Source of the DNA: Crotophaga sulcirostris
Lineage: Eukaryota > Chordata > Aves > Cuculiformes > Crotophagidae
DNA length: 64,000 nucleotides
Assembly (NCBI GenBank): GCA_013397455.1
Contig: VYZB01000240.1
Span: 798,623-862,622, forward strand
Reading direction: 5' to 3'
Shown here one piece after another: positions 1 to 10,064 of the stretch. The position numbers and the translations under genes were made by a program. Below the pieces are notes generated by a model that was not told where the DNA came from, did no database searches, and saw only the letters and a program-made list of their open reading frames with translations. Position 1 is the first letter of the stretch. Each line of letters begins with the position of its first letter.

Positions 1-283
1 AGGGACCTTAACAATCATGCGGTTCCAACCCCCCTGCCATGGGCAGGGACACCTCCCACTGGATCAGGGGGCTCAAAGCCTCATCCAACCTGGCCTTGAA
101 CACCTCCAGGGATCGGGCAGCCACGACAATCTGTGCCAGTGCCTCACCACGCTCACAGCAAAACATTTCTTCCTAAAATCTAATCTAAACCTCGCCTCTT
201 TCAGCTTAAAACCATTCCCCTTTGTCCTATCCCTGTACTCCCTGATGCAGAGCCCCTCCCCAGCTTTCCTATAGGCTGTAGGT
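1..283 (-). mobile_element. CR1 retrotransposon fragment, 3' part
   Basis: The plus strand shows the reverse complement of a CR1 3' region: the block around the CCCCTGCCATGGGCAGGG motif, then CATCCAACCTGGCCTTGAAC, then the segment matching the C-terminal RT coding part. The element is therefore on the minus strand. Its 3' end lies at or just before base 1, and its 5' truncation is near 283. The 85-codon open frame at 17-274 is an antisense shadow of this element. Confidence 0.9.
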
Positions 284-1339
284 TATCCTCTAAGACAGTT
301 GTAAGCTTTTTATAAATACAATTCCAGGAACTGAAAAGTTAATGGCAGGCAGGAGGCCCATCACGTAACCTGAAATGCAACAGTTCTGATATCCCACCAA
401 GCACACACATCCCACGGCATTCTTGGACTCGACCACTTTGCAGCTGCACAATCAGCAACCTCTGGCCTACTTTGGGCCATGTTAGAGTCCAACTGTATTT
501 ACGCTGACAGAGACAAGCAAAGGTTGTGACGATTTATTGACGCAAGAGCTATTTCATGCTCCATGCCAGAAATTAATCAGTGGAGGAGGTGGAATTCTCT
601 TTAAGCACCCGGTTAGAAAGTGCTTTGCTGAACTGCTAAAAACAACAAGTTGAGGTCTTGCATGACAAACGAGATCATAAAAAAATAAAGAAAAAATTGA
701 AAGGGCAGCTTTTGTCCAGCAATCTCCTTCAGAAAGGGCTCAGGAAAAACAAGGAGCCAGTGCCTGAACAGAACTGTTACGCCTACCTTTCCTCGTGGAA
801 AAGAAAACGTATGAGAAGACTAATTCAGAGTGTTCCCAAACATTTGTCAACATAAATGGGTGCTACCTTTGTTCAGCTCACGCTGTCTCAAATGCATCTC
901 GGGGAGGCGGAGGTGGTGATGAAGGAATACTGACCCTGCAGGCTCGACCTGCTGCAATTCTGGATACGAAGAAGGAAGCCAGAGGTGAAAGCCCCATGAC
1001 CTGTTTGAAACAGCTACTGCACAAAAGCTACGCTGTAAGGGAAAATCCCCAGAAACCGTTCAGGCAGACTGAATGAATAGCATCCCCGCTACCTGCCAAG
1101 AAGCCATCATGATAAACCTGTCAAGAGTTATGACCCTGCAGAACAGGCCTTCCACCTGCTGGAAAGGGAAAAAGAAAGGAAAAAAATCGTAATGCCAATC
1201 AGACACTTGCTGCTGGTGGGGAAAGGATGCCAAAGCCCTTCTTCTTCGTTTGTTAAGCTGTGAGGATCGCATGCATTCTCCTGACAAAGGTTGGATGAGA
1301 CTGGTGGTACCTTATTTAGAATAAAGCAAGTCCACGGAA
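284..1339. other. No supported gene; intron-like unique sequence
   Basis: This is A+T-rich sequence with no recognisable repeat or domain. On the minus strand, short open stretches end at donor-like sites (for example near 861 and near 1096, each preceded by a pyrimidine tract and AG). Their reading phases do not join each other, so I do not call exons here. Confidence 0.5.
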
Positions 1340-1711
1340 GTTCCAGAGAAGAGAAGACTCCAGGGAGGCCTTATAGCTGCCTTCCAGTACCTAAAGGAGG
1401 CTACAGGAAAGCTGGGGAGGGGCTCTTCATCACGGAGTGTGAGGATAGGAGGAGGGGGAACAGTTTTAAAAAGAAAGGGGGGAGATTAAGACAAGATCTT
1501 AGCAACAAATTTTTTTCCTGTGAGGGCGGTGAGGCACTGGCACAAGAAGTCATGGCTGCCCCATCCCTGGAGGTGTTCAAGGCCAGGTTGGATGAAACTC
1601 CGAGCAACCTGATCCAGTGGGAGGTGTCCCTGTCCATGGCAGGAGGGTTGGAACTTTTTCTTTTGGTCAGACCCTTTGAGGTCCCTTCCAACCCAAATCA
1701 TTCTATGATTT
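1340..1711 (+). mobile_element. CR1 retrotransposon fragment, 3' part
   Basis: The order of blocks is that of a sense CR1 copy: CTCCAGGGAGGCC, then the segment that in intact copies encodes the RT C-terminus, then GGTGTTCAAGGCCAGGTTGG, then the 3' terminal AACCCAAATCATTCTATGAT. The open frame of 153 codons starting at 1291 is this degenerate element and not a host gene. Confidence 0.92.
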
Positions 1712-2188
1712 TTCCTGAAGTGACAGATGTGAAAGATTCCATGCTCAGATGAACTATCGGAGTTTAGTCTATAGGCTCTGGCCTTTTTATTGCTCTGGGT
1801 TATTTTTTGACCAGAGAAGAGAAGGGGTATGAGCTCGGTCTAGTTCAGGCTTTTATGTCTTCCCACAAGAGCAGCTCAAGCATTTTATAGAACTGGAGCA
1901 CACTAGTGTGAAAAAGAGCTTTAAACTAAGAGTTTAAAACAGCCAGCACAAAACAAAGGTTAGAATAAAAGGAGGAGGGGAAGGCTGTTTAACCAGCAAG
2001 TGCAAGTTTTGAACGCTGAAACAGAATAGCAAAAAGTCCTTCTCAATGGATTATCCTGAAATCACCAGGATTTAAGGATTTCCTGCCTGCAGAATCATCA
2101 ATTGATCAAAAACACTGAAAACAGCTTTACAGAAGCAGTAAAATCCCCTGCCCTCCGATCTCTCACCAACGGAGGGAGCAGTACCCAC

Positions 2189-2263
2189 CTCTCCGCTGCA
2201 CCCGGATTGACCAGCTGGATGTCTAAAGTGACCGCACGTACAAACAACTGCATTGATCTTGGT
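2189..2263 (-). other. Candidate coding exon (unidentified), low support
   Basis: On the minus strand, a pyrimidine-rich tract ending in CAATAG precedes a 75-base segment that is open in one frame and ends GAGAG|GTGGGT. The peptide contains MQLFVRAVTLDIQLVNPGAA. The segment carries several CpGs, unlike its surroundings. The first seven residues resemble the ubiquitin-like N-terminus of FAU, but the similarity stops there, so I treat it as chance. Its phase (needs 1 base to complete the first codon; ends with 2 bases) does not join the best neighbouring candidates. No family is recognised, and chance remains the leading alternative. Confidence 0.15.
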
Positions 2264-3019
2264 CTATTGATCAGAGGGTGAAACCCGACAGCGAAGAGTC
2301 ATTACACAGTAGTTCATGGACAGCAACATCTATTAAAAAAAAAAGTCAAAATACACCACACACCGAGTACGTTGCAGAGGGAGGCAGCAAACCCCACACC
2401 CCTTGCCCCACGGCTCCTCACCATCACGTGAAGCCTGATGGGGTCACAAGACTACAGGAGCCACCTTTAAGGACAGAATGGTGACCTGAAGCCAAGGCTG
2501 GCAGTTCAAAGCTCACAAACTAGACCTCACTCCTATTACAATTTTCCCTGCACAGCTATTTATGTGGCTTGGCAACACAGCAGCAACAAACAAAATGAGT
2601 ACATAGATTCTTGAATAGTGAAAGGGTCAGGATTGATTTTTTTAAAAAATGATTTCTTTGAATTCATCTGTCATTTCTCCAACATCCTGATCCCAGCCCT
2701 ACCACAGAGCGCAGCTGTAGCACAGAGAGAGTTTCCAGTAGACATCTCCACTGCAAGCACCTCTCCCTCATCCGTCTTTAGGAGCTTCTCCCACAGGAGA
2801 AGGTAAGCACTGGCAAAATCCTGCTTGCTTATGTTCAAGTTCATGGTAAGCATCAGTACACAAAGGAAGATTCGTTTTTTTTCAGTGCTGGGATTATTCA
2901 GCTCTTGGTACAACCAAAACCGTGCAAGACACAACCAACGGAACAGTTTTGTACAACTTCTCTCCATGAGTGTCCCAGATTACACTGAAGGGCTTCGATG
3001 CCACCACTTCAGTCATCAC

Positions 3020-3130
3020 CCAGTGGAAAGAAGCAGACCCTCAAAAACATCAATTTCAGCCACACGAGCTCTGAAGCGGAGGGAGACAACACAACACTCC
3101 TCACACAGCAAGGTCCAACTGTGCAATTCC
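3020..3130 (-). other. Candidate coding exon (unidentified), low support
   Basis: The minus strand shows a good acceptor, CTTTGGCTTTTGCAG, followed by 111 bases open in a single frame and a weaker donor ACTGG|GTGATG. The peptide includes VSLRFRARVAEIDVFEGLLL. It is entered with one base of a split codon, which matches the phase left by the candidate at 5845-6021. No known domain is recognised. It is rich in Cys and Trp near its start, which argues for a random open frame. Confidence 0.13.
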
Positions 3131-3326
3131 CTGCAAAAGCCAAAGCTTAAGCAGCTTCCAAAAGCAACTGGGCAGATGACAAAACCAGAGAAAGGACAAC
3201 AAAGCAAAATTTAGCATGCCCAGCCTCCTAAAAAACTCAGTCCCACATGACTAGAGGCTGAGAGGGTATATTAAGGGCTGTTGCCACGATCTCACATGTT
3301 CTTACTGTTTTCCCAGGCATCCATAG

Positions 3327-3704
3327 CCAGATCCAGGAGGAGATTGAGGGGAGACCTCATTGCAAGATTGCTGCTTCCTCACAAGAGAAGGAGGAGGAGC
3401 AGGCACTGATCTCTTCTCCCTGGTAACCAATGACAGGACCCAAAGGAATGGCAGGAAGATGTGCCAGGAGAGGGTTAGGTTGGATATTGAGAAAAGGTTC
3501 TTCACTCAGAGGGTGGTGGAGCACTGGAACAGCTCCCCAGGGAAGCAGTCACAGTGCCAAACCTGACAATATTCCAGAAGCATCTGGACAAAGCCCTCAG
3601 ACACACAGCGTGAGTGTTGGGGTTGTCCTGTGCAGGAACAGGAGTTGGACTCAATGATCCTTCTGGGTCCCTTCCAACTCAGGACATTCTATGATCCCAC
3701 GATT
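3327..3704 (+). mobile_element. CR1 retrotransposon fragment, 3' part
   Basis: This sense CR1 copy belongs to a different subfamily from the one at 1340. It has GAGGGGAGACCTCATTGCA, then a degenerate RT C-terminal segment, then GGGTTGTCCTGTGCAGGAAC, and it ends in GGACATTCTATGATCCC. The same subfamily occurs in reverse at 40606-41122. Confidence 0.9.
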
Positions 3705-5844
3705 TCTAGATGTTGTTAGGCTTCTGGACCTGGTCACCCAGGGCTGATCTCGCACAGTCACCCTTGCAGAATGCACTCAGACTTTTGCCTTCAAAAATCA
3801 ATCTGATGTTGCTACATCAAAGCTGAGCAGACCAGATACAAACAACTGGGAAGACTAAGTCTAGACTGTGGATTCCCTGGCAAAGCCTGTGCTGCTGAGG
3901 TGCAGAGAAGGATTAACGATGCATGCACGGGCTCCTGGTAGCGCTCAGAAGAACCAATACCACCAGTGGCACCTTCAGGCTGAGTTTTTCCAGAGATGCT
4001 GGCTGACAGGTGGGCAGGGAAAGGCCTTCACAGTCAGAAGGATGTGTTGTCGGATGTTAAATGACAACCAAAGAGAAGCAGCTCAGCAGCACTTCGTAAA
4101 AAGTCTTACCAGCGGAATTTGTGAATCCGAGTTTATTAACTACCAAATATTCCCAATTATGGTCCTCATACATGGACATTCTTCTTGGGCTGCCAGTGGC
4201 GTGGGTGGGAAGCTGGTGAGCTGGTTACTCAAGAAGCCAGGGCATGGCTGTGCTAGAAGGCTTCTAAGCTGTCACAGTTCCTTTCCAGTCTATTGCTAGA
4301 TCGGGTCTCGTCCTGAAGGGCTTTTATATACTACTTATCTGGTTTTTAAGCATTAAAAAATTAAGCTTGAACCACGCTTGAAATTCAAAACAAGTCCCTA
4401 AATTGTTACAGTCAGCACGCATTTCTTTTTTTTTTGAAAGAAGAGGTTAACTATTCTTGATCTAGTTCGGTTTTAAAGGGATCACAGAAGGGCAGGAGGA
4501 TCTCAAAAAAGCCCATGAGTATTTTTCTGCATGTAATTCAGCTTTCAATAGGTGCAAAGTTTAATATTAGCTTCATCCTTTTGAGAGCCTAAAAAAATGC
4601 TTCAACATTTGTGCACATCAGTCTGTCAAGCATCATTCAGCCAAACGGTGACGGTAGTTCCCGGGAGGGGGAACACCAAGAGCTGTTTGGTATTTCAAAG
4701 CAAACAAGGGCACTGTACGTAAAGCATCTGATTTTCCCAGTAACTGATGAAACAACAATATTTTGATTTTGGTTATGGAAACAAAATGTTTCAGAGATCT
4801 GCTGAGATCCTAATTTTAGTTTTCGTCAAGGAAGAATGAATGGTATGCCCTGTTTCCCATTAGTTAGCGCAAAGATGCTGATGGAGATTCACTTGTCTGT
4901 TTTCTTCTTAAAAGGCAGTGGTTAGAGCCATGGTCCCTGCCCCAGCCAACCTCTGGCTCTCCAACACCAACAGACAAGCAAGTATCACAATTCAAGAAAT
5001 TGGGGGAAAAAAAAAAAAGAAAAGAGAGAGCAAGAGAAGGGACAGGAATAAAAAAGATGACAGCAACTCACTGCACAAATGGTCAGAGAGCCTCCACTCA
5101 AGCAGACCATCCCAAGGGCTGAAACCCAAAGGGGATGCTGCCGTTGTTCTCTAAGCACCACTGCAAGAGGGTTAAACTCTGCCTGTCCTACCTCAGTACC
5201 TGTGCAACAATACCAGCTAATTAGTCAGATCAATTATTTCAGATAGAACCCTCCTGAGCATCTCTGAAGCTCCTAATAGCAAATTCATGAAAACTAGGAA
5301 ATAGTCATACAAAGTGACCCTAAAAATCCACACAGTGTTCTATTCCACAGGTGTTACCTACGAATAAGGTCATTCTCCTTTGTTTGTAGAAATATATTTC
5401 TGCCATCTCAGTTTAGCCAAGGGAAGTATTCCACACTTGACCCAGACTTTTCACCACTCCACTTGGTACCTCAGTCTTCGTAGCCATTCTTCCTCAACAG
5501 CCTAAATAGACAAGAACAAAGGGTACAAGGAAATTCATGGTATATTTAAGCCTATGGGGAAAAGAGATTTCTCAAGCTATTACTGAAAGATGGGAGAATT
5601 CACACAATTTTCCTTCTCCAGTCAGGCATCCTGTATTTCCTGGCTGTCTGTTTCTACAGATGATAAGGGATGAAAAAGATATACTAACAGTAAAAGAAGA
5701 AACATCATTCCAATCGTTTCTCCACTCTTCATCGCAGCCCAACAATATGAAAACTTCTTAAAAAAAAGCCTCCAAAAGCTCTGGACCAAGAGCTCCCAAA
5801 AACAATGCAATGTTTTTTTCTTTTGCAGTGAGGGTAAGCAGTAC

Positions 5845-6021
5845 CTGTCAAAGCACAGGTAGTCAGATGGCCAAATTCTTCGACTTAAAGGATGAGAAAT
5901 GCCATGTATGGTTGACATCCATCTCAGAATAAGTGGATTTTCTGCCCCTGCTCTTGAATCACTTTCAGAATCAGTGGAATGACTGAAACATGCCTTCAGC
6001 ATCAGCTCTGTCCTAATGGAT
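5845..6021 (-). other. Candidate coding exon (unidentified), low support
   Basis: On the minus strand, an acceptor-like GATGTGGTCAG is followed by 177 bases open in one frame and the donor TTTGACAG|GTACTG. The peptide has an acidic serine-rich stretch (STDSESDSRAGAENP) followed by SRRIWPSDYLCFD. It needs one base from the previous exon and ends with two bases, which fits the candidate upstream (6521-6597) and the one downstream (3020-3130). I do not recognise the family. Among the candidates this one has relatively protein-like composition. Confidence 0.2.
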
Positions 6022-6520
6022 CTGACCACATCAAAGGCACACAAACAAGCCTCATCAGTGTGAGTGCCTGGCGCAGAGACGACAAGCTGAATAATTTAAA
6101 AGAAAAGCTGAGAAAATGCTCCTTGCTGCAGTCCAGTAACAAATTAATTTGGGGAAGTATACACAAGATAAGATACAGGTCAAACTGAGGTTGACCAAAA
6201 TCGAATAACAAAACCACCTAGAAAAAGGTTTCTTTGCTTTCCAAGTGAGACACAAGGTCCCAAGGACTATCTCAAACACAACCATCCGATTTTAGAAGTA
6301 GAACCTTTTTTATATCCTTTTCCTACCCTGTACCTCATACAAAATAATTCAGAGTTCTCTGCCTCTCATCATAAGTACCTGCTTCTTATCTTTGCACTGC
6401 AGGATACATCACAGGCTAAAAAACTTACTTTAGAAAGAGGCTTTTTAAGAATTCGAAAGTGCAAGAACTGAATTTAAAGAAAAAGTAGAAATGAGAGGAA
6501 CGTACTTAGCAGGGACTGAC

Positions 6521-6597
6521 CTAGAAGGAACTTCAACTTGAACCCCAAGTGGAAGCACAAAACAATTCTTCTCTTTTGAGGATACAATAAAAACCTT
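6521..6597 (-). other. Candidate coding exon (unidentified), low support
   Basis: On the minus strand, GAGACCTTCTGTAG precedes 77 bases open in one frame, ending in CTTCTAG|GTCAGT, a fair donor. The peptide begins KVFIVSSKEKNCFVLPLGVQ. The in-frame stop just upstream is the TAG of the acceptor itself, as expected at an exon edge. It ends with two bases, which match the split codon at 6021. No domain is recognised. Confidence 0.18.
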
Positions 6598-6997
6598 CTA
6601 CAGAAGGTCTCAAATATTTGATGCTCCAGAAAGTGAAAACTGCACAGGTTTACTGGCAGCAGCCTAAAAACTTCCAAGGGTCTCAAAATGATACTGTTTT
6701 TAGAGGAAATGGAAGACAGGCTCAGCACCACATCTACCAAAATCAGAACGCAGGTGCAGGAGGTGTTGTGTCACAGGATCAAGAAAGGGACATAAACGGA
6801 GTCATTCCCAGTCCCCATCCACAAAGGTTTTCAGCTCTTCTAACTAAGCTTCTTCCTACCAGATCATGTAGCTAACTTTACTTCTCAACCAGCCTCAAAG
6901 TCCCCCCAAACCCAAGGGACCAGATTGCTCAGGGTAACAGGTTCCAAGCACAGCAGTCGCTCTTGCTACCAAGTTCCTACACCACATGCTCTTGAAT

Positions 6998-7158
6998 CGT
7001 GAAGAAGTTGTGGCTGCCCCATCCCTGGAAGTGCTCAAGGCCAGGTTGGATGGGGCTTTGAGCAGCCTGGTCTGGTGGGAGGTGACTCTGCCTACGGCAG
7101 GGGGGTTGGACCTGGATGATCTCTGTGGTCCCTTCCAACCCAAAACATTGTGTGATAC
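6998..7158 (+). mobile_element. CR1 retrotransposon 3' fragment
   Basis: A short sense CR1 tail runs from GTGGCTGCCCCATCCCTGG through CAAGGCCAGGTTGGATGGGG to the terminal GGTCCCTTCCAACCCAAAAC. It is strongly 5' truncated, as is usual for CR1. Confidence 0.92.
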
Positions 7159-9417
7159 CATTCTAATAGCATTTCACTTGTACCCAGGAGCCTGAATGCC
7201 CAGCCTAGAATAATCCAGCCCTAATGAAGTGAAGCACTGGACAGGCATGTGGAAGCAGGGATCCACCACGTCCAGATGTTCTTACAGACAACAGCCACCA
7301 AGTATCAGTTGTGTCCCGGCCCTGCTAAAGGAGAACTGGAATTTACTCCTTTAGTTCTTATGTTTATTGCAAGAATGCTCTTGCCCCCAAGATAACTTAC
7401 AGAAACAGGCTCATTACTGCCTGAAAGTAGGGCAGCGTCATTTAAAGCCAGTTTGAAATGCATCTCCACAGAAACTTCTTAATCTTTAAAAAGAGAACAC
7501 ATAAAATATTTATTGGATGGTGCAAAATGTTTGAGAGACTAACAGGGAAAGCTCTTATGTGTACTGCATGAAATGGCTTTCCATGCCTCATTGAGCCACG
7601 GAGTATGAAAGGAGAGTGGCTGCTCGCACTCGGCAGATAAAACACCACACAGAAGTACTTATCAATCCAGCAAATCATGGCACGTGACTTCCTAACTCAT
7701 TTTCCCAGCGTTGTGTGATCACGAAAGCTTTCTGCTTTTTCTGATATCTCCTCTCAGTCTTAATGATCCTGCTGCAGATTTTTCCATATCAGATAGGCAG
7801 CTCATTCTTAAACTTCAATATTCTTAATTATCAAACCATTCAGCATTTCAAAATGTAAATAAAATTTGCATCTCCGCAAGAGTAGCTCTGAAGAAAGAAT
7901 ATAGCATTTGCATTCAGACTGGCTAATTCTGTAAGATAACATTTCATAAACAAAATGCTTCATTGAACATGGAGATTTTCAGTTTTTACAAAGGAACGTG
8001 AACTTTAAACAAATACAAATCAGTTGAGTGATTAACTTTAAGTGTTTTGTTTTTTTAAACTAATCTTTATGTATAACTAGTATCAGCAGAACAATCTTTA
8101 CTGATTAAAGAACCAAATGACAGCGAAACTCAACCCACTGAAAATTAAGGGGGGAGGTAGAAGGTGACCGCGAAAAAAATCATTTAAGGTCAATAAGGGG
8201 GAGGGGGAACAAACACCAACCTCTCCCACACACTCCCATGCCAGCCAACCTGGGAAAGGTGAGAGCATCAGCACATGGGTTACGTCAAGGAAGTTTAAAT
8301 TGTGGGCAATGCAACCAGATTAAGTAGTAAAACTAAACACGCTTTCCCTTGCCCCCACCCCCCCAGCTTTGTCATAATCCTAAATGTTATCTTAATTAGT
8401 CTAATTTTCTTAATTATGCTTTGCAGCAACCTGATCTTTTATAGCACAATTTCAGCATTTTTTCCAGCTTTGTTCCAGCACTGGAAGAAGCGGCGACTCC
8501 TCTGCCAAAAGCCAAAGGGCATGCGATGCCTCTGAGCTCTGTCTTGGCGAGGTCTACACAGCCACCTCCTCCCATCACCACAGGAAAAGCTTGTCCTCTC
8601 ACCACCCCACTCCCCAGTTCTCAGCCCCTTTTTCTCCCCGTCCTTCATCCTGCCCCACAGTTCCACCCCAAGCAATCCCCAGTCCTGCCCAGGAATCCAC
8701 CAAACCAACCAGCACCTGCAGGGAGCTGGTCATTCCTCCAGAGCAGCAACGATGGCCACATGGTGCTTCTGGCAAGAGGGACACCAGCAGCCCACCTACT
8801 TCTCCTGCTCCCCACACACAGCACCCCCATGTGTGGTTTTGTGGCAATATAGGGTCACAAGAGCTGCTGGTCTTATCCCAAAGCTCAAGTATCAGACAGC
8901 AGAGAGAGCCTTTGTCCCACAAAACAAAGCCTACGTCCAGGCTCAAAACAGATTGGTTTATCCACTGGAAGTTCTTGAGGACTAACTTCTCCTACCTGGG
9001 AATTCTTACTTCTTCAGAAATTATTTCCAGTTCTCTGAGAAAGCTTACTCCAAAGTACAACAAAAAAGTAGCAGTGATGGGGGAAGACTGATGGGGGCAG
9101 GGGAAAAGTCATCCTTTCCTAGACAGCATAATCTTCTCCATATCTTTTAACCTTTGGCAGTGAGAAGCCTTCAGTATCCAACATTTCTCACAAGAGAGAT
9201 TTGCAGAGTGGAATAAAAAAAAACACAACAAAAAAAACCCACTTTCATTCATCTACGCTGCAATAATTTTATGGCAGTATTCCTAAAACGTCCCATTAGC
9301 AATAGGTTTGGAGAAGATCGGAGAAGAAAGCTTGTACGCACTGAAGCAAGGTTTAATAGGCTCTTGAGTTAAGCCAGAGCCTTCCCTTAAACAATGCACA
9401 TCATTAGTAATAATTAC

Positions 9418-9498
9418 CTGTAGCCATATAATCAAAATAGCTCTCATATCTGACATGAGAAGTTCAGATGTCATCCTGGCAGCGTTTGGTAAATATTT
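9418..9498 (-). other. Candidate coding exon (unidentified), very low support
   Basis: A strong minus-strand pyrimidine tract (TTATTTCTCTTTTAG) is followed by two further AG dinucleotides. Only use of the last one (GTGGTAG|AAATAT) leaves an open frame, 27 codons long, ending CTACAG|GTAATT. The peptide includes MTSELLMSDMRAILIIWLQ. Both ends are in phase 0, which fits the candidate at 9731-9847. The unusual acceptor choice lowers confidence. Confidence 0.12.
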
Positions 9499-9730
9499 CT
9501 ACCACTTATTACAGATTCTAAAAGAGAAATAAGTGATAAGAACAGCACGGTGCAAGCCAAGGGTGAGAAGCCACCATGAGACACTGTAGAATTTCAACCA
9601 AGTGCTCATAAATACACCCAAAATAAGAATGCAGCCACCTAGGAAGGCCACGGGGAGAACTCTTCAGCAGCATTTGATGTAAGACTTTGGAAGTTGATAC
9701 CATTTGAAAACATTTCCATGCAAAGCCTAC

Positions 9731-9847
9731 CTGCAGAACATTGTTCTGTAAGAAACAGCATTGCAAGGGCACCATCCCCTCTACTTCTCCACTTTTACTG
9801 AAGTTTTTCACCCTTTGAATGATCTCCAGTGAATATGCTTTGCGTGT
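9731..9847 (-). other. Candidate coding exon (unidentified), low support
   Basis: A 117-base minus-strand segment (39 codons, phase 0 to 0) starts right after an in-frame TAG that serves as acceptor AG. It ends TTCTGCAG|GTAGGC. The peptide contains KAYSLEIIQRVKNFSKSGEV, a composition more like real protein than most open frames here. The pyrimidine tract before the acceptor is weak. No family is recognised. Confidence 0.2.
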
Positions 9848-10003
9848 CTATCACACATACGTCATTTCAAGGGTTGTATTTCTAAATAATAGAACTGCAG
9901 TTGTTTCTTTACATTTGAAAGGGTTGAACACCAGAGCAGACTGCTTTTCCCCCCGCTAGTAGTCTTATTTTCTACCACTCAGACAGCAGGTACAACTGCT
10001 TAC

Positions 10004-10064
10004 ACAAGGAACCACCTGGTTAGCCCCTCTTAAGTGACTCCCTGCTACCCCATCAGCACAGAAC
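10004..10064 (-). other. Candidate coding exon (unidentified), low support
   Basis: The minus strand has a long T-rich tract (a run of about 13 T, then TGTCTGTCTTGCCTC and more pyrimidines) ending GCTCAG. It is followed by 61 bases open in only one frame and the donor CTTGT|GTAAGC. The peptide is FCADGVAGSHLRGANQVVPC. Both splice signals are among the best in the left half of the window. It ends in phase 0, compatible with 9731-9847. A short chance frame is still possible. Confidence 0.2.

Larger units (their letters stand above)
1712..3326. other. Unique sequence with weak candidate minus-strand exons
   Basis: No repeat or known domain is recognised. Two short minus-strand segments with splice-like borders (2189-2263 and 3020-3130) are listed separately. 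The rest shows no supported feature. Confidence 0.5.
3705..6997. other. Unique sequence; no supported gene except candidate exons
   Basis: No repeat is recognised. The 143-codon plus frame at 3868-4299 has no domain, no good splice borders and no matching neighbours, so it is not called. Two minus-strand candidate exons (5845-6021 and 6521-6597) are listed separately. Confidence 0.45.

Noticed and set aside
1096..1159. Minus-strand exon with strong pyrimidine tract (VEGLFCRVITLDRFIMMASW)
   Set aside because: Splice borders look good, but its phase does not join the next candidate to the left or those to the right, and the peptide is short.
1291..1752. 153-codon plus frame
   Set aside because: It coincides with a degenerate CR1 copy.
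2189..2263. FAU-like ubiquitin N-terminus (MQLFVRA)
   Set aside because: Only seven residues agree; the following residues do not match a ubiquitin fold pattern.
3868..4299. 143-codon plus frame
   Set aside because: No domain, no splice borders, low-complexity composition; within chance expectation for this length of DNA.
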